Positions 35,708-45,614 are shown, counted from the first letter of the stretch. The stretch: 64,000 bases of DNA from Erwinia rhapontici (GCF_012271765.1 NZ_VRKO01000013.1:297960-361959), one strand, 5' to 3'. Notes: a model not told the origin generated them from the sequence alone. A program made the numbers and translations.

Positions 35708-38143
35708 TCAGGCTGAACGTGGTGGTGACTGGTAAATTTCGCTTTCCAGTTCGTTCACGGCATCTTCGTAGGCCTCTTTGCTACCAAAACTGCTTTTAAT
35801 AATTTCGAGCGGGCGACCGAGCGAATCGAACGGTTTTAGCTTCAACACTTGGATGTCTTCGATTTCCTGCACGCCTTCGTCGGCGTATTTATCCAGAAGC
35901 GTGTTTAATACGTTCTGCGCAGGCTCAGAATATTTAGTGAAGTAGTTACGCTTGCGAACGTTGTCTACACGCTCTTTGCGTGTCAGTGGCGGCTGGCCGT
36001 AAACCACATGGCACAATAGATCGAACGGGTCGAGATCTTTGCCCACTTCTTCTGCCAGTACATCCCAAAGCACACCGAGCTGCTCAAGTTCATCAATGAT
36101 GATCTGTTTGCGGTCCGCAGAGTGCCACTTACGGATGAAGTCATCAAGCGATGCGTAGACTTTATCTTTAAGCAGCGTTTTGCGTGTGTAATCCTGGAAA
36201 GATTCAGTGACCAGCTTGCCGTCGGCATCGTAATACTGCACACGTTTTGCCAGGACTTTTACGCTGACACCGTTGACGTGAAACTTACGGGCTTTGTTTT
36301 CATCGTCTTCTTCAAAAGCTCCATTCCCTTTGCCTGATGTTGGGTCGTAGGTTGCAGGTGTCTCTGCGACCCCATTAACCAAATCAGATGGCTCTTGCTC
36401 TGAGGTTTCATCTTCAAGTTGTTCATCGAAATTAGAATCAGGATCGGTAATCTCTTGCGGCGTGGTGCGGATTACTTTTTCTGGCAAACCGTCGAAACGC
36501 GGGTCGGCAAACAGTTCGGTGGCTTTTTTAAAGTCGAGAATGGTGAACCACAGCTTGCCGTATTTTTCGTTGATACGCGTGCCGCGCCCGATGATTTGCT
36601 TAAATTTTGTCATCGACTGAATGTTCTGGTCCAGTACCACCAGTTTGCAGGTCTGCGCATCCACACCAGTACTCATCAATTCTGAGGTGGTCGTTATTAC
36701 CGGATAGGCTTTCTTCGGATTGATGAAGTTATCCAATTGCCCCTTGCCGATGTCATCGTCGCCAGTGATTTTCATCACGTATTTTTCGTTCTTTTTCACC
36801 TGCTCGGGGTTGAGGTTGACCAATGCCCGGCGCATGCGTTCTGCGTGATCGATGTCGTTACAGAAGACGATGGTTTTATCCATCGGGTTGGTGCGCTTGA
36901 GATAATCAGTGATAGTTTGTGCCACCAGCCAGGTCCGCTCATCAATGACCATCGTGCGGTCAAAATCTTTCTGGTTATAAATACGGTCCTCAATCAGTTC
37001 ACCGTGTTTATCAACCTGTCCTTTGGTTGGGCGCCAACCCTGCAAGTCGACATCAATATCTACCCGCACAACTTTGTACGGTGCGAGGAAACCATCTTCT
37101 ATGCCTTCTTTGAGCGAATAGGTGTAAACCGGCTCGCCAAAGTAGTCGGTGCTGGAGACTTCTTCGGTTTCTTTCGGCGTGGCGGTCAGGCCAATTTGCG
37201 TGGCGCTACTGAAGTATTCGAGGATTTCACGCCAGGCGCTGTCTTCTGATGCGCTGCCGCGATGGCATTCGTCGATAACAATCAGGTCGAAGAAATCAGG
37301 GGCAACCTGTTTAAACGCTTTTTGATGTTCTTCCGGACCGGTAATGGCCTGGTAGAGTGCCAGTTGAATTTCATAGGCCGGATCAATCATCCTGCCAGTC
37401 ACTTTTGCCATCGCGCTGCCAAAGGGCACGAAGTCGTTAGTTTTGGTTTGATCAACAAGGATATTGCGGTCAGCAAGAAACAGGATGCGTTGCTTATTTT
37501 TTGCTTTCCATAGACGCCAGATAATCTGGAACGCGGTATAGGTTTTCCCGGTTCCTGTCGCCATGACTAATAACAGGCGCTTTTGTCCAGCAGAAACAGC
37601 TTCTACCGTTTTGTTAATCGCCTGAAGCTGGTAGTAACGGGGGGATTTTCCGGTGCTGTCGTCGTAATAGTCCTGGCTGATGACAGGCAATTGCTCGGCG
37701 GTGAAACCTTTCCAGACACAGTATTTACTCCACAACTGCTCTGGCGTTGGAAAATCGTTGAGTGTGATTTCTGATTCAAGCTGTGCGGGATTCGTTTTGT
37801 CGTGAAAGATAAAACCATCACCATTAGAAGCAAAGACAAAAGGCACGTCGAGAAGACGAGCGTAATCCAGACCCTGTTGCATACCCTTGCCGATCTCATG
37901 CTTATTAGCTTTAGCCTCTATGACTGCAAGCGGCAGTCCAGGCTTGTGGTAAAGCACAATGTCCGCTGATTTCACTGTCAGACGTGCAGCCAGCTTGCCG
38001 CGCACCACCACTTTACCATCGCGGAGTTTCACTTCCTGGCGGATCTGCGACATCACATCCCAGCCCGCGCCTTTAACCTCTGGCAGGATGAATTTGGTGA
38101 TGATGTCCGTTTCAGTCAAATGAGTTTTGTTTACGCCAGCCAT
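35708..38143 (-). CDS. hsdR: HsdR, type I restriction endonuclease subunit
   Basis: 811 residues from the ATG at 38143 (GGAG nine bases upstream). N-terminal PD-(D/E)XK nuclease ([19 protein letters not shown]), then an SF2 translocase with Walker [19 protein letters not shown] (motif II), LTATPKET (III) and the C-terminal motif [15 protein letters not shown]. Length fits type IB HsdR. Together with hsdM and hsdS it cuts unmodified DNA far from the target. The order hsdR-hsdM-hsdS on one strand with a 73-bp gap after hsdR suggests separate promoters for restriction and modification. Confidence 0.95.
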   Translation of the reverse strand: MAGVNKTHLTETDIITKFILPEVKGAGWDVMSQIRQEVKLRDGKVVVRGKLAARLTVKSADIVLYHKPGLPLAVIEAKANKHEIGKGMQQGLDYARLLDVPFVFASNGDGFIFHDKTNPAQLESEITLNDFPTPEQLWSKYCVWKGFTAEQLPVISQDYYDDSTGKSPRYYQLQAINKTVEAVSAGQKRLLLVMATGTGKTYTAFQIIWRLWKAKNKQRILFLADRNILVDQTKTNDFVPFGSAMAKVTGRMIDPAYEIQLALYQAITGPEEHQKAFKQVAPDFFDLIVIDECHRGSASEDSAWREILEYFSSATQIGLTATPKETEEVSSTDYFGEPVYTYSLKEGIEDGFLAPYKVVRVDIDVDLQGWRPTKGQVDKHGELIEDRIYNQKDFDRTMVIDERTWLVAQTITDYLKRTNPMDKTIVFCNDIDHAERMRRALVNLNPEQVKKNEKYVMKITGDDDIGKGQLDNFINPKKAYPVITTTSELMSTGVDAQTCKLVVLDQNIQSMTKFKQIIGRGTRINEKYGKLWFTILDFKKATELFADPRFDGLPEKVIRTTPQEITDPDSNFDEQLEDETSEQEPSDLVNGVAETPATYDPTSGKGNGAFEEDDENKARKFHVNGVSVKVLAKRVQYYDADGKLVTESFQDYTRKTLLKDKVYASLDDFIRKWHSADRKQIIIDELEQLGVLWDVLAEEVGKDLDPFDLLCHVVYGQPPLTRKERVDNVRKRNYFTKYSEPAQNVLNTLLDKYADEGVQEIEDIQVLKLKPFDSLGRPLEIIKSSFGSKEAYEDAVNELESEIYQSPPRSA

Positions 38144-38291
38144 AGCAGAACACTCCAAAATATTGGGTTAGTTCTGATTTTACACATATTAGTGCGATAC
38201 GTAATGACCTGAAACGATGTTTTGGGCAGCAATGGGTAAAATCATTATTCGCTAGAAAAAATCTGCGATTCTCAGCTCATGTGCGAATGCG

Positions 38292-38313
38292 TCACATACG
38301 GGGCATGGGTCAT
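38292..38313. repeat. Solo IS-end fragment
   Basis: TCACATACGGGGCATGGGTCAT differs by a 3-base block from TCACATACGGGGAGCGGGTCAT (24210-24231), the right end of the IS3-family copy. It abuts a truncated orfB. The two ends lie on each side of the defence gene block. Confidence 0.6.
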
Positions 38314-38708
38314 AACACTACTATTTTGATTGGTTTACCGCTGCTGACCCATACCATTTTCAGTACATGCTGTGCAAACCTACTATCTGCGGCGGTGAAT
38401 AAAGCCCAGTCCACACCCTTGCTCGCGTACACGTCCAGAACAACCGCCAGATAAGACCAACCCTGCGCCGTTTTGATAAAGGTAATATCACCGCCCCACA
38501 CCTTGTCCGGTTTTGCCACGCTGAACTGACGGGCGAGTTCATTTTTCGTTATGAGTGAGGCTTTATCCCGCACACGATAACGATGCCTGCCGGACTGATG
38601 GCTGATAAGCCCGGCTTCCCCCATCAGCCGGGCCGCTTTATAGCAGCTGACCTCTTCGCCTTCCTGTTTCAGGATGGATAGACAGCGTACGGGTCTTGGC
38701 TGAGCCAC
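38310..38708 (-). pseudogene. Truncated IS3-family OrfB
   Basis: About 130 codons reading YKAARLMGEAGLISHQSGRH, then WGGDITFIKTAQGWSYLAVV and LDVYASKGVDWAL, the HTH_21 and first part of the DDE core of an IS3-type transposase. Both ends are missing: the first catalytic Asp (GGDITF) is there, but the rest of the core is replaced by the solo IS end. It differs from the intact copy, so it is a second IS3 relative (closer to the IS3/IS150 kind). Confidence 0.85.
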
Positions 38709-38922
38709 AGCTCATCTGATAAAGCTCAGTGGCTCACCTCTGTTGTCAGTGAAGTTATTACCCCTGAACATGTCCGGATCTATTAAGTCACTACAGATGA
38801 AGACTCTCCGGCGTTTCCTGCGCAATGCCCGCTTCCCCTCAAGACGAGATCCCGGGCTTTGTCAGCCCGGAAACGACCTGCTGAAGATCCCCCTCACTGC
38901 TGGCATCGGTGACCTCCTGGTT

Positions 38923-39045
38923 GCTGCCGGAAAGCCTAAAAATTTCGCATTAACAGCCTGCATCAGAAAGCTACTGACCATTCTGAATGCAATGCTTAAA
39001 AAGAACGAAGAATGGGATCCTTCGTTTCATCGCCATGCTTCGTAA
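38923..39045 (+). pseudogene. IS110-family transposase C-terminal fragment
   Basis: The reading AAGKPKNFALTACIRKLLT, ILNAMLKKNEEW and a stop is the conserved tail of IS110-type DEDD transposases (KxxxVALxACMRKLLxxLNAMxxxxxxW). Nothing upstream of it (38709-38922) continues the transposase in frame, so only the end survives. Confidence 0.7.
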
Positions 39046-39747
39046 TAATTAACTCAAGACAGTTGCTATGCTCAAAATACCAACGGTAGTGATATTGACA
39101 AATTGCGTTCTCAGCTCGATTAAATCGCCACTACAGTGTTGAATGTCTTAAAGACAGTGAAAGGCTGGAGTAATCACTGAAGCTAAGCTACCGTAAAACG
39201 GTGGATCAATATTAGACCGTTAGTGGTGATGAAAAATGGATCTCTTTTAAACCGTCATTGACATTATGCACTAATGGCATAGATCCAGTTTTTACATTGT
39301 AAGCATACTTTTCCCATTCCAATAGAGATGGCACCAGCGGCAATGCCAGTTTTGCTTTACCGTTTTGCAGTGCGGCAGACTGGGTTCCGGTGGCCGTAAA
39401 GGGCCAAACTCTATATTCCCACCTGCAGCTAACTTGTTTGCAGCCTTGCTATAGGGCAGGTTGCAAGAAGCTTGTCCGTCTCCAGTCGCAGTGGTGTATT
39501 AACAAGAATTTTTACACCGGTAAGTTCACCAATAACAACATTGATTTATAGTCTGCAGAATTCGCAGAGTGGGGGATTGTAGTCTTCTCGTACCGCTGTT
39601 TCCGGTTCGACCCATTCGCCATGTTGCGTAACGGCAAAAGCCGTAAAGGCAGGTTTATACATAATTAACTTCGGAATCAATGAAAATGCCAGCGAGAGCT
39701 GCTGGCATTAATATCGGATAGGGCTGTTTATTTAACACGCACTACAT
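39046..39747. other. Degenerate stretch with a gene relic
   Basis: 702 bp without an intact gene. On the minus strand the frame ending at 39212 reads TATGTQSAALQNGKAKLALP, then LVPSLLEWEKYAYNVKTGSM and a stop, with further fragments in other frames up to about 39,700 (for example KPAFTAFAVTQHGEW). Codon use looks like a real protein broken by frameshifts. I do not recognise the family; the beta-rich text hints at an exported or fimbria-like protein, weakly. Confidence 0.45.
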
Positions 39748-40317
39748 CTATTTTCTTGGTCTTCCTCTTCCATTTGGCTCAGAGACTTCACTCAGGCCAT
39801 AACAATAATAACCTTCTTTCTGTTCTTCTTTCGCCAGATAGCTTAATGTGTAAAATAATTCATTAAAACGATGGTCATTTTGATAATTGAATTTACCCTG
39901 ACCATTAACCGGGTAATTGTTAGCCGACGGGGCACAGATATGGACATATCCTTGCCCCAAGGTCATGTATAACCAGAGCTGTAATACATCTTGTGCTATC
40001 GGGTAATACTTCTGATGCAAATGGCCATTCAGATAAAACATAGCATGATAATGGATCCCATGTAGCTCAGTTCTCTCCATCACCCAGCTGTAACCAACAA
40101 TATCACTGGTATCGATAAGCCGCTCGGATAACATATACATATCCCGAAAAGACCAGTCATTTATTCTTTGCTCAAATAAAGAAGTTCCCTTTATGTAAAA
40201 GAAATCCATTCTGAACGTAAGAAGTCTGGCGTATTTGTTTCTCAATGATTCTGCATGTGAATGCAGATGAGATAACAATACAGGGTTTACTGGGTATTTA
40301 CCATTGACGCTTGACAT
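39748..40317 (-). CDS. Inovirus Gp2 / YagK-YfjJ-like Rep protein
   Basis: 189 residues. It has the pattern of the inovirus-type Gp2 / YagK / YfjJ domain: YSWVMERTELHGIHYHAMFY with a His89-Tyr-His91 (HUH) metal site as in rolling-circle replication initiators, and a downstream helical part with LWLYMTLGQGYVHI. Several Tyr follow that could act as the nucleophile (for example in YNYQND and YLAKEEQK regions). The basic tail is GRGRPRK. Such genes are common in P4-like islands. Its role may be replication of the excised element. A long inverted repeat lies upstream. Confidence 0.75.
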   Translation of the reverse strand: MSSVNGKYPVNPVLLSHLHSHAESLRNKYARLLTFRMDFFYIKGTSLFEQRINDWSFRDMYMLSERLIDTSDIVGYSWVMERTELHGIHYHAMFYLNGHLHQKYYPIAQDVLQLWLYMTLGQGYVHICAPSANNYPVNGQGKFNYQNDHRFNELFYTLSYLAKEEQKEGYYCYGLSEVSEPNGRGRPRK

Positions 40318-40685
40318 AATGAATCCTCTTTTAGCTTTTCTCTCATGTCATTGTGCAATTATGTTAAGCAATACATATTCCTGAATTCGGTTAGGCTATA
40401 TATTCATAGCTGGAGGCTGGTTTAATGTACTAATGTCTGTTGCAAGTGTAATCAGTAACTATCATCAATTTAGTTGAATTGTTAATACAGGTCAGTTAGC
40501 TTTAATAGGATTGGTTGCATTATGGGGGTTAATATTATTAATGGGATTTACGTGGTTGGGGTAGCTAAAAGAAGTGACATGCTTAACAGGGTTTATAACA
40601 CTAATAATACTAATTAACCCAAATTGGAATTGTTAGTTGATTCAATGAGGGTTTTATTGTTAATGTGTTTTCAGTGGTGTTTGTG
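40318..40685. other. AT-rich intergenic region, possible origin
   Basis: 368 bp without genes upstream of the HUH gene and downstream of the alpA-like gene. It carries the inverted repeat annotated at 40526-40620 and several TTAATA runs. It may contain the promoter of the HUH gene and a replication origin. Confidence 0.4.
40526..40620. repeat. Long-range inverted repeat (possible origin or operator)
   Basis: GGGTTAATATTATTA (40526-40540) pairs with TAATAATACTAATTAACCC (40602-40620), the second arm having a 4-base insertion. The arms are about 60 bp apart and end on GGGTTAA/TTAACCC. Confidence 0.5.
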
Positions 40686-40886
40686 TTACTCACCACGGGA
40701 TTCGTTAATTCTCTCTTTAAACCAAATGATTACTTCGCTTTCTAGCCAGCGAGAACTACGCCCCATTTTAATTGGTTTCGGGAACTTTCCTTCCTGAATC
40801 AATTTATAAAACCATTTATCAGTCATACCTGAATAAGATGTAATGAAAGTCATATCAATCAATTGGTCTTCAAGTAGATTGCTCAT
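40686..40886 (-). CDS. AlpA-family regulator (excisionase-like)
   Basis: 66 residues. HTH of the AlpA/MerR-like type: YSGMTDKWFYKLIQEGKFPK, then PIKMGRSSRWLESEVIIWF, the family consensus (GxSRxWxxxEVxxW). In P4 and CP4-57 the AlpA/Vis proteins turn on integrase or act as directionality factor for excision. Good start with TCATGAG context; no other element control gene of this type is in the window. Confidence 0.88.
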   Translation of the reverse strand: MSNLLEDQLIDMTFITSYSGMTDKWFYKLIQEGKFPKPIKMGRSSRWLESEVIIWFKERINESRGE

Positions 40887-41183
40887 GAGTATGATCCTGT
40901 ATCAAACAATGGTAGGAGCGATGAGTTCAGTCTATGGAGATCAACCAACCTCATTGCAGTTCATCTCATTGGTCTAGAATGTAAAAAAATACTCACCAAG
41001 TTCTTTTGGATGTATACCCGAGCAAAGATGTGATACATTACAAGTAGTTTTTTTGCATAAGAACATGTGCCAATGGCATTCGTGTCAAGGATGAGGTTCA
41101 AGTAGTGAAAGCCCGTCATAGTGGGTATTAGATTGTAACTTGTTCTTTTTTTTAATAGTAACTTGTATTTTTTTGGGTGGGCT
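40887..41183. other. Divergent promoter region, alpA-like / 331-residue gene
   Basis: 297 bp, no supportable gene. Divergent promoters for the AlpA-like gene and the 41184 gene must lie here. Poly-T stretches are frequent. Confidence 0.4.
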
Positions 41184-42176
41184 ATGTTTAAAGATGACCT
41201 GAAAATGATTAAATTGGCTAAGAGCGATCTATCGATGCCATCCAATTCTTTAATATTGCATGATAAACTATTAAAAGGGTTTGACTTTATTTCTTCTAAG
41301 TATTCTTTGTCGAGTCTTTTGGATAAGGGTACTTATCTAACAGCAGATGAAATTTTTTCTAGAATTGTTAATTCGAGTGAGCCTTACAAGACTTTAGATA
41401 TCTTAAGGTTTGAGGTTTCGAAGGAATTGAAAAAGAAGGAGGTTTTTTACCAAAAGGTGATGGCAGCACACAAGAAAAGATTGAAGATAAATCCAGAGTT
41501 AGCAGTTATTAAGGTTTCTTTTTCTTTGAAGGGACATTGTCCGCAACAACCTCATGACTTTTGTGAGAGATTACAAAATCACTTGAAGGATTTTTTTAAT
41601 AAGATGCGTGGACGAGTTTTACTTAACAGAATCGGAGGTTATTTTTGGGTAATGTTGAGGGATGTAAGAAGAGGATTACCTTACTTTCACGTTTGCTTTT
41701 ATGTTAATAATAAATTTTTTAATGCAAAGTTAGGAGTGGAAATTGAAGATTTATGGATGAAATGTACAAAACAACAAGGTGAAATGAAACACTTTACGTT
41801 TAACAAACATTACGGAAATTATGGCATGGCCTCTTCAGTTCATCGTGGGGCAGGGTATGAATTTTTTATGAAGAGCAAGGATGTTCCAAACATAAGGAAA
41901 ATTATTTTTGAAAATGACTATTCTGAAAGTTTTGTTTCTGATTTCATGAAAATATCTATAAATGTTGAGATAAAAGAGTTTGAAAGGTATGTGTTTGCTC
42001 TTTCGTTAGAGATGTTTTCTTTTGTGGAAGGTATGAGGGATTTTTACACTCGGCTGGGTAAATGCTCCGAAAATTTCAAATCTCCACGTTTAGACTCGAA
42101 AAAATATGATTCAAATGATAAAAAAGGGGAAGTAAAAGGAAAGATTGTCCGTGCGTATGGTTTATCAATTTTCTAA
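41184..42176 (+). CDS. AT-rich phage-like protein, distant Gp2/YagK relative
   Basis: 330 residues from the ATG at 41184; the longer frame uses a TTG with no ribosome site. The middle has GYFWVMLRDVRRGLPYFHVC, FYVNNKFFNAKLGVEIEDLW, which lines up by eye with the HUH region of the 39748-40317 protein (YSWVMERTELHGIHYHAMFY), but only one of the two His remains, so the metal site looks lost. Very AT-rich with many Lys, Phe and Asn, unlike its neighbours, indicating recent transfer. Perhaps a regulatory or decayed Rep paralogue. Confidence 0.6.
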   Translation: MFKDDLKMIKLAKSDLSMPSNSLILHDKLLKGFDFISSKYSLSSLLDKGTYLTADEIFSRIVNSSEPYKTLDILRFEVSKELKKKEVFYQKVMAAHKKRLKINPELAVIKVSFSLKGHCPQQPHDFCERLQNHLKDFFNKMRGRVLLNRIGGYFWVMLRDVRRGLPYFHVCFYVNNKFFNAKLGVEIEDLWMKCTKQQGEMKHFTFNKHYGNYGMASSVHRGAGYEFFMKSKDVPNIRKIIFENDYSESFVSDFMKISINVEIKEFERYVFALSLEMFSFVEGMRDFYTRLGKCSENFKSPRLDSKKYDSNDKKGEVKGKIVRAYGLSIF

Positions 42177-42605
42177 ATAACTCTGAAGCGCTTAACTGAT
42201 ATTTATACCTTAAAGATTGGTTAGCTTTAAATCTATGTAGCGTTTCAATTATATAAATTAATCTGCTGGCGGATTTTTTAATTTATCCTCCATATCCCTC
42301 CATGTAGTTCAAAAGCAATCTAAAAAATAATTACTCCTGACTTACATACATAAACTTATTAAGATAAAAATAATTACTATAATCAATGCGGGTTCTTATT
42401 TTAGATATATTTAATGGTTGAGATGTGGAAATAAATAAAACACAAACCTATATAACCATTATGAGGCGTAGAACATAGTTTTAATCTGTAGCTTATCATC
42501 AAGCTGATGCTCACTCATTGAATGTAAATCCTTATTTTATAACTGCTTATTATGACATTCTGCAAGGGCGTTGAGAGATAGCATAATATTCTGTTTTTTT
42601 ATTAT
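42177..42605. other. AT-rich non-coding stretch
   Basis: 429 bp with no gene. Very AT-rich, ending in the 42606 hairpin. No promoter-like element stands out enough to call. Confidence 0.4.
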
Positions 42606-42630
42606 CGGCCACTTTGTGGCCGTTTTCTTT
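42606..42630 (+). terminator. Rho-independent terminator
   Basis: CGGCCAC-TTT-GTGGCCG followed by TTTTCTTT. It closes the AT-rich unit before the WYL regulator gene. Confidence 0.85.
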
Positions 42631-42793
42631 CTGCCTTACAACGACCGTGTATTTATGCGGCCATAACCGTGCATTTGTGTCTGGTAGTGTGTATTTGAAA
42701 AGATCATCTGCTAAGTCAATGGCTTTAGGGCAGCCTGACTTCAGGTGGCGGGCATTTGTTAGTAGGAATTCAACTCGGGGAAATCACTTATTA

Positions 42794-43492
42794 ATGTCTG
42801 CGGAAGATAGAAAATACGATCGTATGGCCGCACGACTGGCGATTATCATCAGTCGGTTGTTTATGGGGGAGCAGCTGTCAGTGCATGCGCTGTCGCAGGA
42901 GTTTATGGTGTCGGAACGAACGCTCAGGCGAGATTTCAGGGAGCGGCTGAGCTGCCTGTCACTGGATTACCGTCAAGGGGCCTGGTCGTTATCGGGCCTG
43001 AATGAGGGGGTGCGCACTGACCGGGATATCCTGCACTTTGCCCGTGTCACCAGTACGGACCAGCTATTTCCTGTCATGGACAGAAAGCTCATTTCGGTGC
43101 TCACGGATAACAGCATTGAGTCCCCATTTATCGTCTGGCAGGTGCCCCCGGAGCGCAAGCCCACTCATGCAGGCAGCTTCTGGCGCATCACGCAGGCCAT
43201 TGTGGACAGAGCGCTATTAGATGTTACCACTGCCGGGCAACTGTACCGGTGGTTTGCCCCTTACCGGCTGGTTTTCTTTGACAGCACTTGGTATCTGGTG
43301 GGTGAACATGACCAGCAGATTCAGGTGTACGTGCTGAGCGATATTTCGGGCGTGTCACCTACCCACCAAAAATTTCTGCGCAGGCGGTTCGTCGATGAGC
43401 TGCTCGCAAATGCGGACTTCATTAACTCACTCCCTCACTTTCAGTACGTCAGGAATGTGCTGACGGACACCGCCACGCCCCGTTCTGCTTGA
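42794..43492 (+). CDS. WYL-domain transcriptional regulator
   Basis: 232 residues from the ATG at 42794; the open frame extends 60 codons upstream, with no start in a good context. N-terminal helix-turn-helix (about 15-65, LSVHALSQEFMVSERTLRRDF), then a WYL region about 120-190 (LYRWFAPYRLVFFDSTWYLVG) and a C-terminal extension. Similar to YfjR-type regulators of CP4-57-like islands. WYL proteins sense nucleic acid or small ligands and are frequent regulators of defence genes. It is followed by two small membrane-associated genes. Confidence 0.85.
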   Translation: MSAEDRKYDRMAARLAIIISRLFMGEQLSVHALSQEFMVSERTLRRDFRERLSCLSLDYRQGAWSLSGLNEGVRTDRDILHFARVTSTDQLFPVMDRKLISVLTDNSIESPFIVWQVPPERKPTHAGSFWRITQAIVDRALLDVTTAGQLYRWFAPYRLVFFDSTWYLVGEHDQQIQVYVLSDISGVSPTHQKFLRRRFVDELLANADFINSLPHFQYVRNVLTDTATPRSA

Positions 43493-43535
43493 GCGATGCC
43501 AAACCACACACAACACAATACAACCCTGAGGCACT

Positions 43536-43748
43536 ATGTTTTTGATGATTACCGGCCTGATATGGTTTGCCACCGGTGCCGCGCTGTACCGCTCGGAACG
43601 TAAGCCCGATCCTGACACGCGTTTTGACCGCAGTACCCGCGCTGAGGCTGCGGGGCTGGCACTGCTGTGGCCGCTGGTGCTATGCATCATGCTGCTGTAT
43701 GGCGTAGCCCGCAGGGTTCACCAGCTTATCCGCAATAAATCACACTGA
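43536..43748 (+). CDS. Small two-helix membrane protein
   Basis: 70 residues. Two hydrophobic helices (about 2-18 and 40-60) separated by a charged loop (RSERKPDPDTRFDRSTR). CCCTGAGGCACT precedes the ATG. Family not named; such genes often sit between the WYL regulator and radC in CP4-type islands. Confidence 0.65.
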   Translation: MFLMITGLIWFATGAALYRSERKPDPDTRFDRSTRAEAAGLALLWPLVLCIMLLYGVARRVHQLIRNKSH

Positions 43749-43786
43749 GCGGTTTACACCGCAACTTCCCATTGATGAGGTCTTAA

Positions 43787-44143
43787 ATGAAATACAAGGT
43801 ACTGCTTGTGCTGGCAATTCTGCTGCTGTGCGCCTGTGAGGACGAAGATCCCGACATACGCATAGAAACGTACAACCGGGTAAATCAGTTTATAAATCTT
43901 CCGTATGTCAGCGTCAGCGTGGCCGCGTTGGTTGATGATATTGAAATTGAAAACATCATCGTAAACCGGGGTAACTGCAGGATGGAAAATCAGTGCTTCA
44001 GGGGGCTGAATAACGGAATGACGAAAATACCTAAACGCCTGAAATATGGCGAGGTTGTAACACTGGACTTCTCAGGGCCCTGTAAAGCCGCTCAGGTGGA
44101 GGTGGTGACCAGCAGGGGTAGCTGGTCACAGTCTTATCAGTAA
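43787..44143 (+). CDS. Probable lipoprotein
   Basis: 118 residues. MKYKVLLVLAILLLCAC is a signal peptide with a lipobox-like LCAC, so Cys17 is the likely lipidated residue, followed by an acidic stretch (EDEDPD). The mature part has three Cys (NRGNCRMENQC and FSGPCKAA), which may form disulfides in the periplasm. Spaced 38 bp after the small membrane gene and probably in the same transcript. Similar orphan proteins occur in P4-like islands; function unknown. Confidence 0.7.
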   Translation: MKYKVLLVLAILLLCACEDEDPDIRIETYNRVNQFINLPYVSVSVAALVDDIEIENIIVNRGNCRMENQCFRGLNNGMTKIPKRLKYGEVVTLDFSGPCKAAQVEVVTSRGSWSQSYQ

Positions 44144-44308
44144 CCGGATCCATTCCTGCCATTCACTCTGTACACCAGAAAGATTTGTTAATACTGCGTA
44201 TTAACAGCCTTTATAAACCTCCCATCCGTAAGGTTTCCCTCCTTAAGGGATTTTAACCATATTATTCATCTCCATTATTTTTATTAAAAAAACATCCCAC
44301 CAAACAGG

Positions 44309-44336
44309 GCAGGCTGCTATTAGCCTGCTTTTTTTA
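44309..44336 (+). terminator. Rho-independent terminator
   Basis: GCAGGCT / AGCCTGC with a six-base loop followed by TTTTTTTT. It stops just 15 bp before the radC-like ATG. Confidence 0.85.
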
Positions 44337-44350
44337 TTGAAAGGAAAAAA

Positions 44351-44818
44351 ATGGAAAATATCGCATTCCCTCTCCCACTCACATCACACCGCACGATAAA
44401 ACGCGCCCTGACGCTGCTGGAAAATCATCTGCGAGAACCGGGCGTGGCCTTTACGTCAACACCCTTTTCGCGCGACTGGATCCGACTCCAATTAGCCAGC
44501 CAGGAACGAGAGCTGTTCATGGTGTTGCTGCTCGACAACCAGAACCGGCTGCTTGCACATGAGACACTGTTTAAAGGCACGATAAGCAGCACGGTGGTTT
44601 ATCCACGCGAAGTGGTTAAAGTGGCGCTGCAACATAACGCGGCAGCGGTGATTCTTGCTCACAACCATCCATCTGGTTTTGCTGAACCAAGTGATGCCGA
44701 CAGGAATATCACCGAGCGTCTGAAAAAGGCGCTCACGCTGGTAGAGGTGCGACTGCTGGATCATCTCGTCGTCGGTAGCAAAGAGATCGTGTCGTTTGCT
44801 GAACGCAATTGGCTATAG
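44351..44818 (+). CDS. RadC/YeeS-family JAB domain protein
   Basis: 155 residues, shorter than chromosomal RadC and without its N-terminal HhH part. The metal-binding motif AHNHPSGFAEPSDAD is intact, with an upstream Glu/His region (LLAHETLFKGTISSTVVYPR). These island RadC proteins (YeeS, YkfG, YfjY) always travel with CbeA/CbtA. Function unknown; the JAB fold suggests a metallo-peptidase or DNA-processing role. Confidence 0.93.
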   Translation: MENIAFPLPLTSHRTIKRALTLLENHLREPGVAFTSTPFSRDWIRLQLASQERELFMVLLLDNQNRLLAHETLFKGTISSTVVYPREVVKVALQHNAAAVILAHNHPSGFAEPSDADRNITERLKKALTLVEVRLLDHLVVGSKEIVSFAERNWL

Positions 44819-44827
44819 CGGGAGAAT

Positions 44828-45148
44828 ATGATGAACAAGCGCGAATGGGGGTTGAAATGCTACATCGCACCGCACTTTGGTGCCAGGCTTGTGCAGGAAG
44901 GCAACCGACTGCACTACCTGGCCGACAGAGCCGGAATAACCGGTGAACTCAGCGAAGAGCAAATCGACCGTCTCAATCAGTCGTTCCCGCCAATGATCGG
45001 CATGCTGGAACATCTGCTGACCACCGGCGAACTCAATCCCAGCCAGCAGCATTGCGTCACGATTTATCACAACGGGCTGACCTGTGAAGCCGATACCCTC
45101 GGTTCACACGGCTACGTCTATATCGCGATTTACCCGACACCCCAGTAA
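44828..45148 (+). CDS. cbeA: CbeA/YeeU-family antitoxin
   Basis: 106 residues; GGGAGAAT lies just before the ATGATG start, so either Met may be used. Sequence markers: KREWGLKCYIAPHFGARLVQ, then HYLADRAGITG and HGLTCEADTLGSHGYVYIAIYP. CbeA counters CbtA not by binding it but by stabilising MreB and FtsZ filament bundles (type IV antitoxin). Followed 22 bp later by the toxin gene. yeeT is missing between radC and cbeA. Confidence 0.92.
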   Translation: MMNKREWGLKCYIAPHFGARLVQEGNRLHYLADRAGITGELSEEQIDRLNQSFPPMIGMLEHLLTTGELNPSQQHCVTIYHNGLTCEADTLGSHGYVYIAIYPTPQ

Positions 45149-45170
45149 AACTTACTAACGGAAGACCACT

Positions 45171-45500
45171 ATGCCAACCTCAGCAATTCATCCGGGGCGG
45201 GCGGCATCGTGCTGCCTGTCACCCGTAGCGCACTGGCGAACACTGCTTGTCTACCTGCTGGAAAAGCACTTCGGACTGGAGTTAACCGATACGCCGTTTT
45301 GCAGCGAGTCAGTCATCCTACAACACATTGAGGCAGGTGTTACCCTGCCAGATGCCATCAATTTCCTGGTGGAAAAATATGAACTGGTGCGCATTGATAC
45401 CAGCAGTGATACCTATTCTAGGCCAGAAATCTTTTTGACTGCAGCCGATATCCTGAAGGCAAGTCACGCGACCGGATTAACGCAGCGAAAACTCATCTAA
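45171..45500 (+). CDS. cbtA: CbtA/YeeV-family toxin
   Basis: 109 residues. Family signs: WRTLLVYLLEKHFGLELTDT, PFCSESVILQHIEAGVTLPD, and AINFLVEKYELVRID. CbtA-type toxins bind MreB and FtsZ and stop cell division and elongation. The C terminus (ASHATGLTQRKLI) is normal. Downstream partner of CbeA. Confidence 0.93.
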   Translation: MPTSAIHPGRAASCCLSPVAHWRTLLVYLLEKHFGLELTDTPFCSESVILQHIEAGVTLPDAINFLVEKYELVRIDTSSDTYSRPEIFLTAADILKASHATGLTQRKLI

Positions 45501-45614
45501 GTCTTGTGTAGCGCTTTCCAGATTTACCTTTCTGCAATTCTCTCCTTTATCTGACAACGCATAATGCCCCTGCCATCACCGGCAGGGGCATGTGCTTATA
45601 TGGAATTTTTTACG

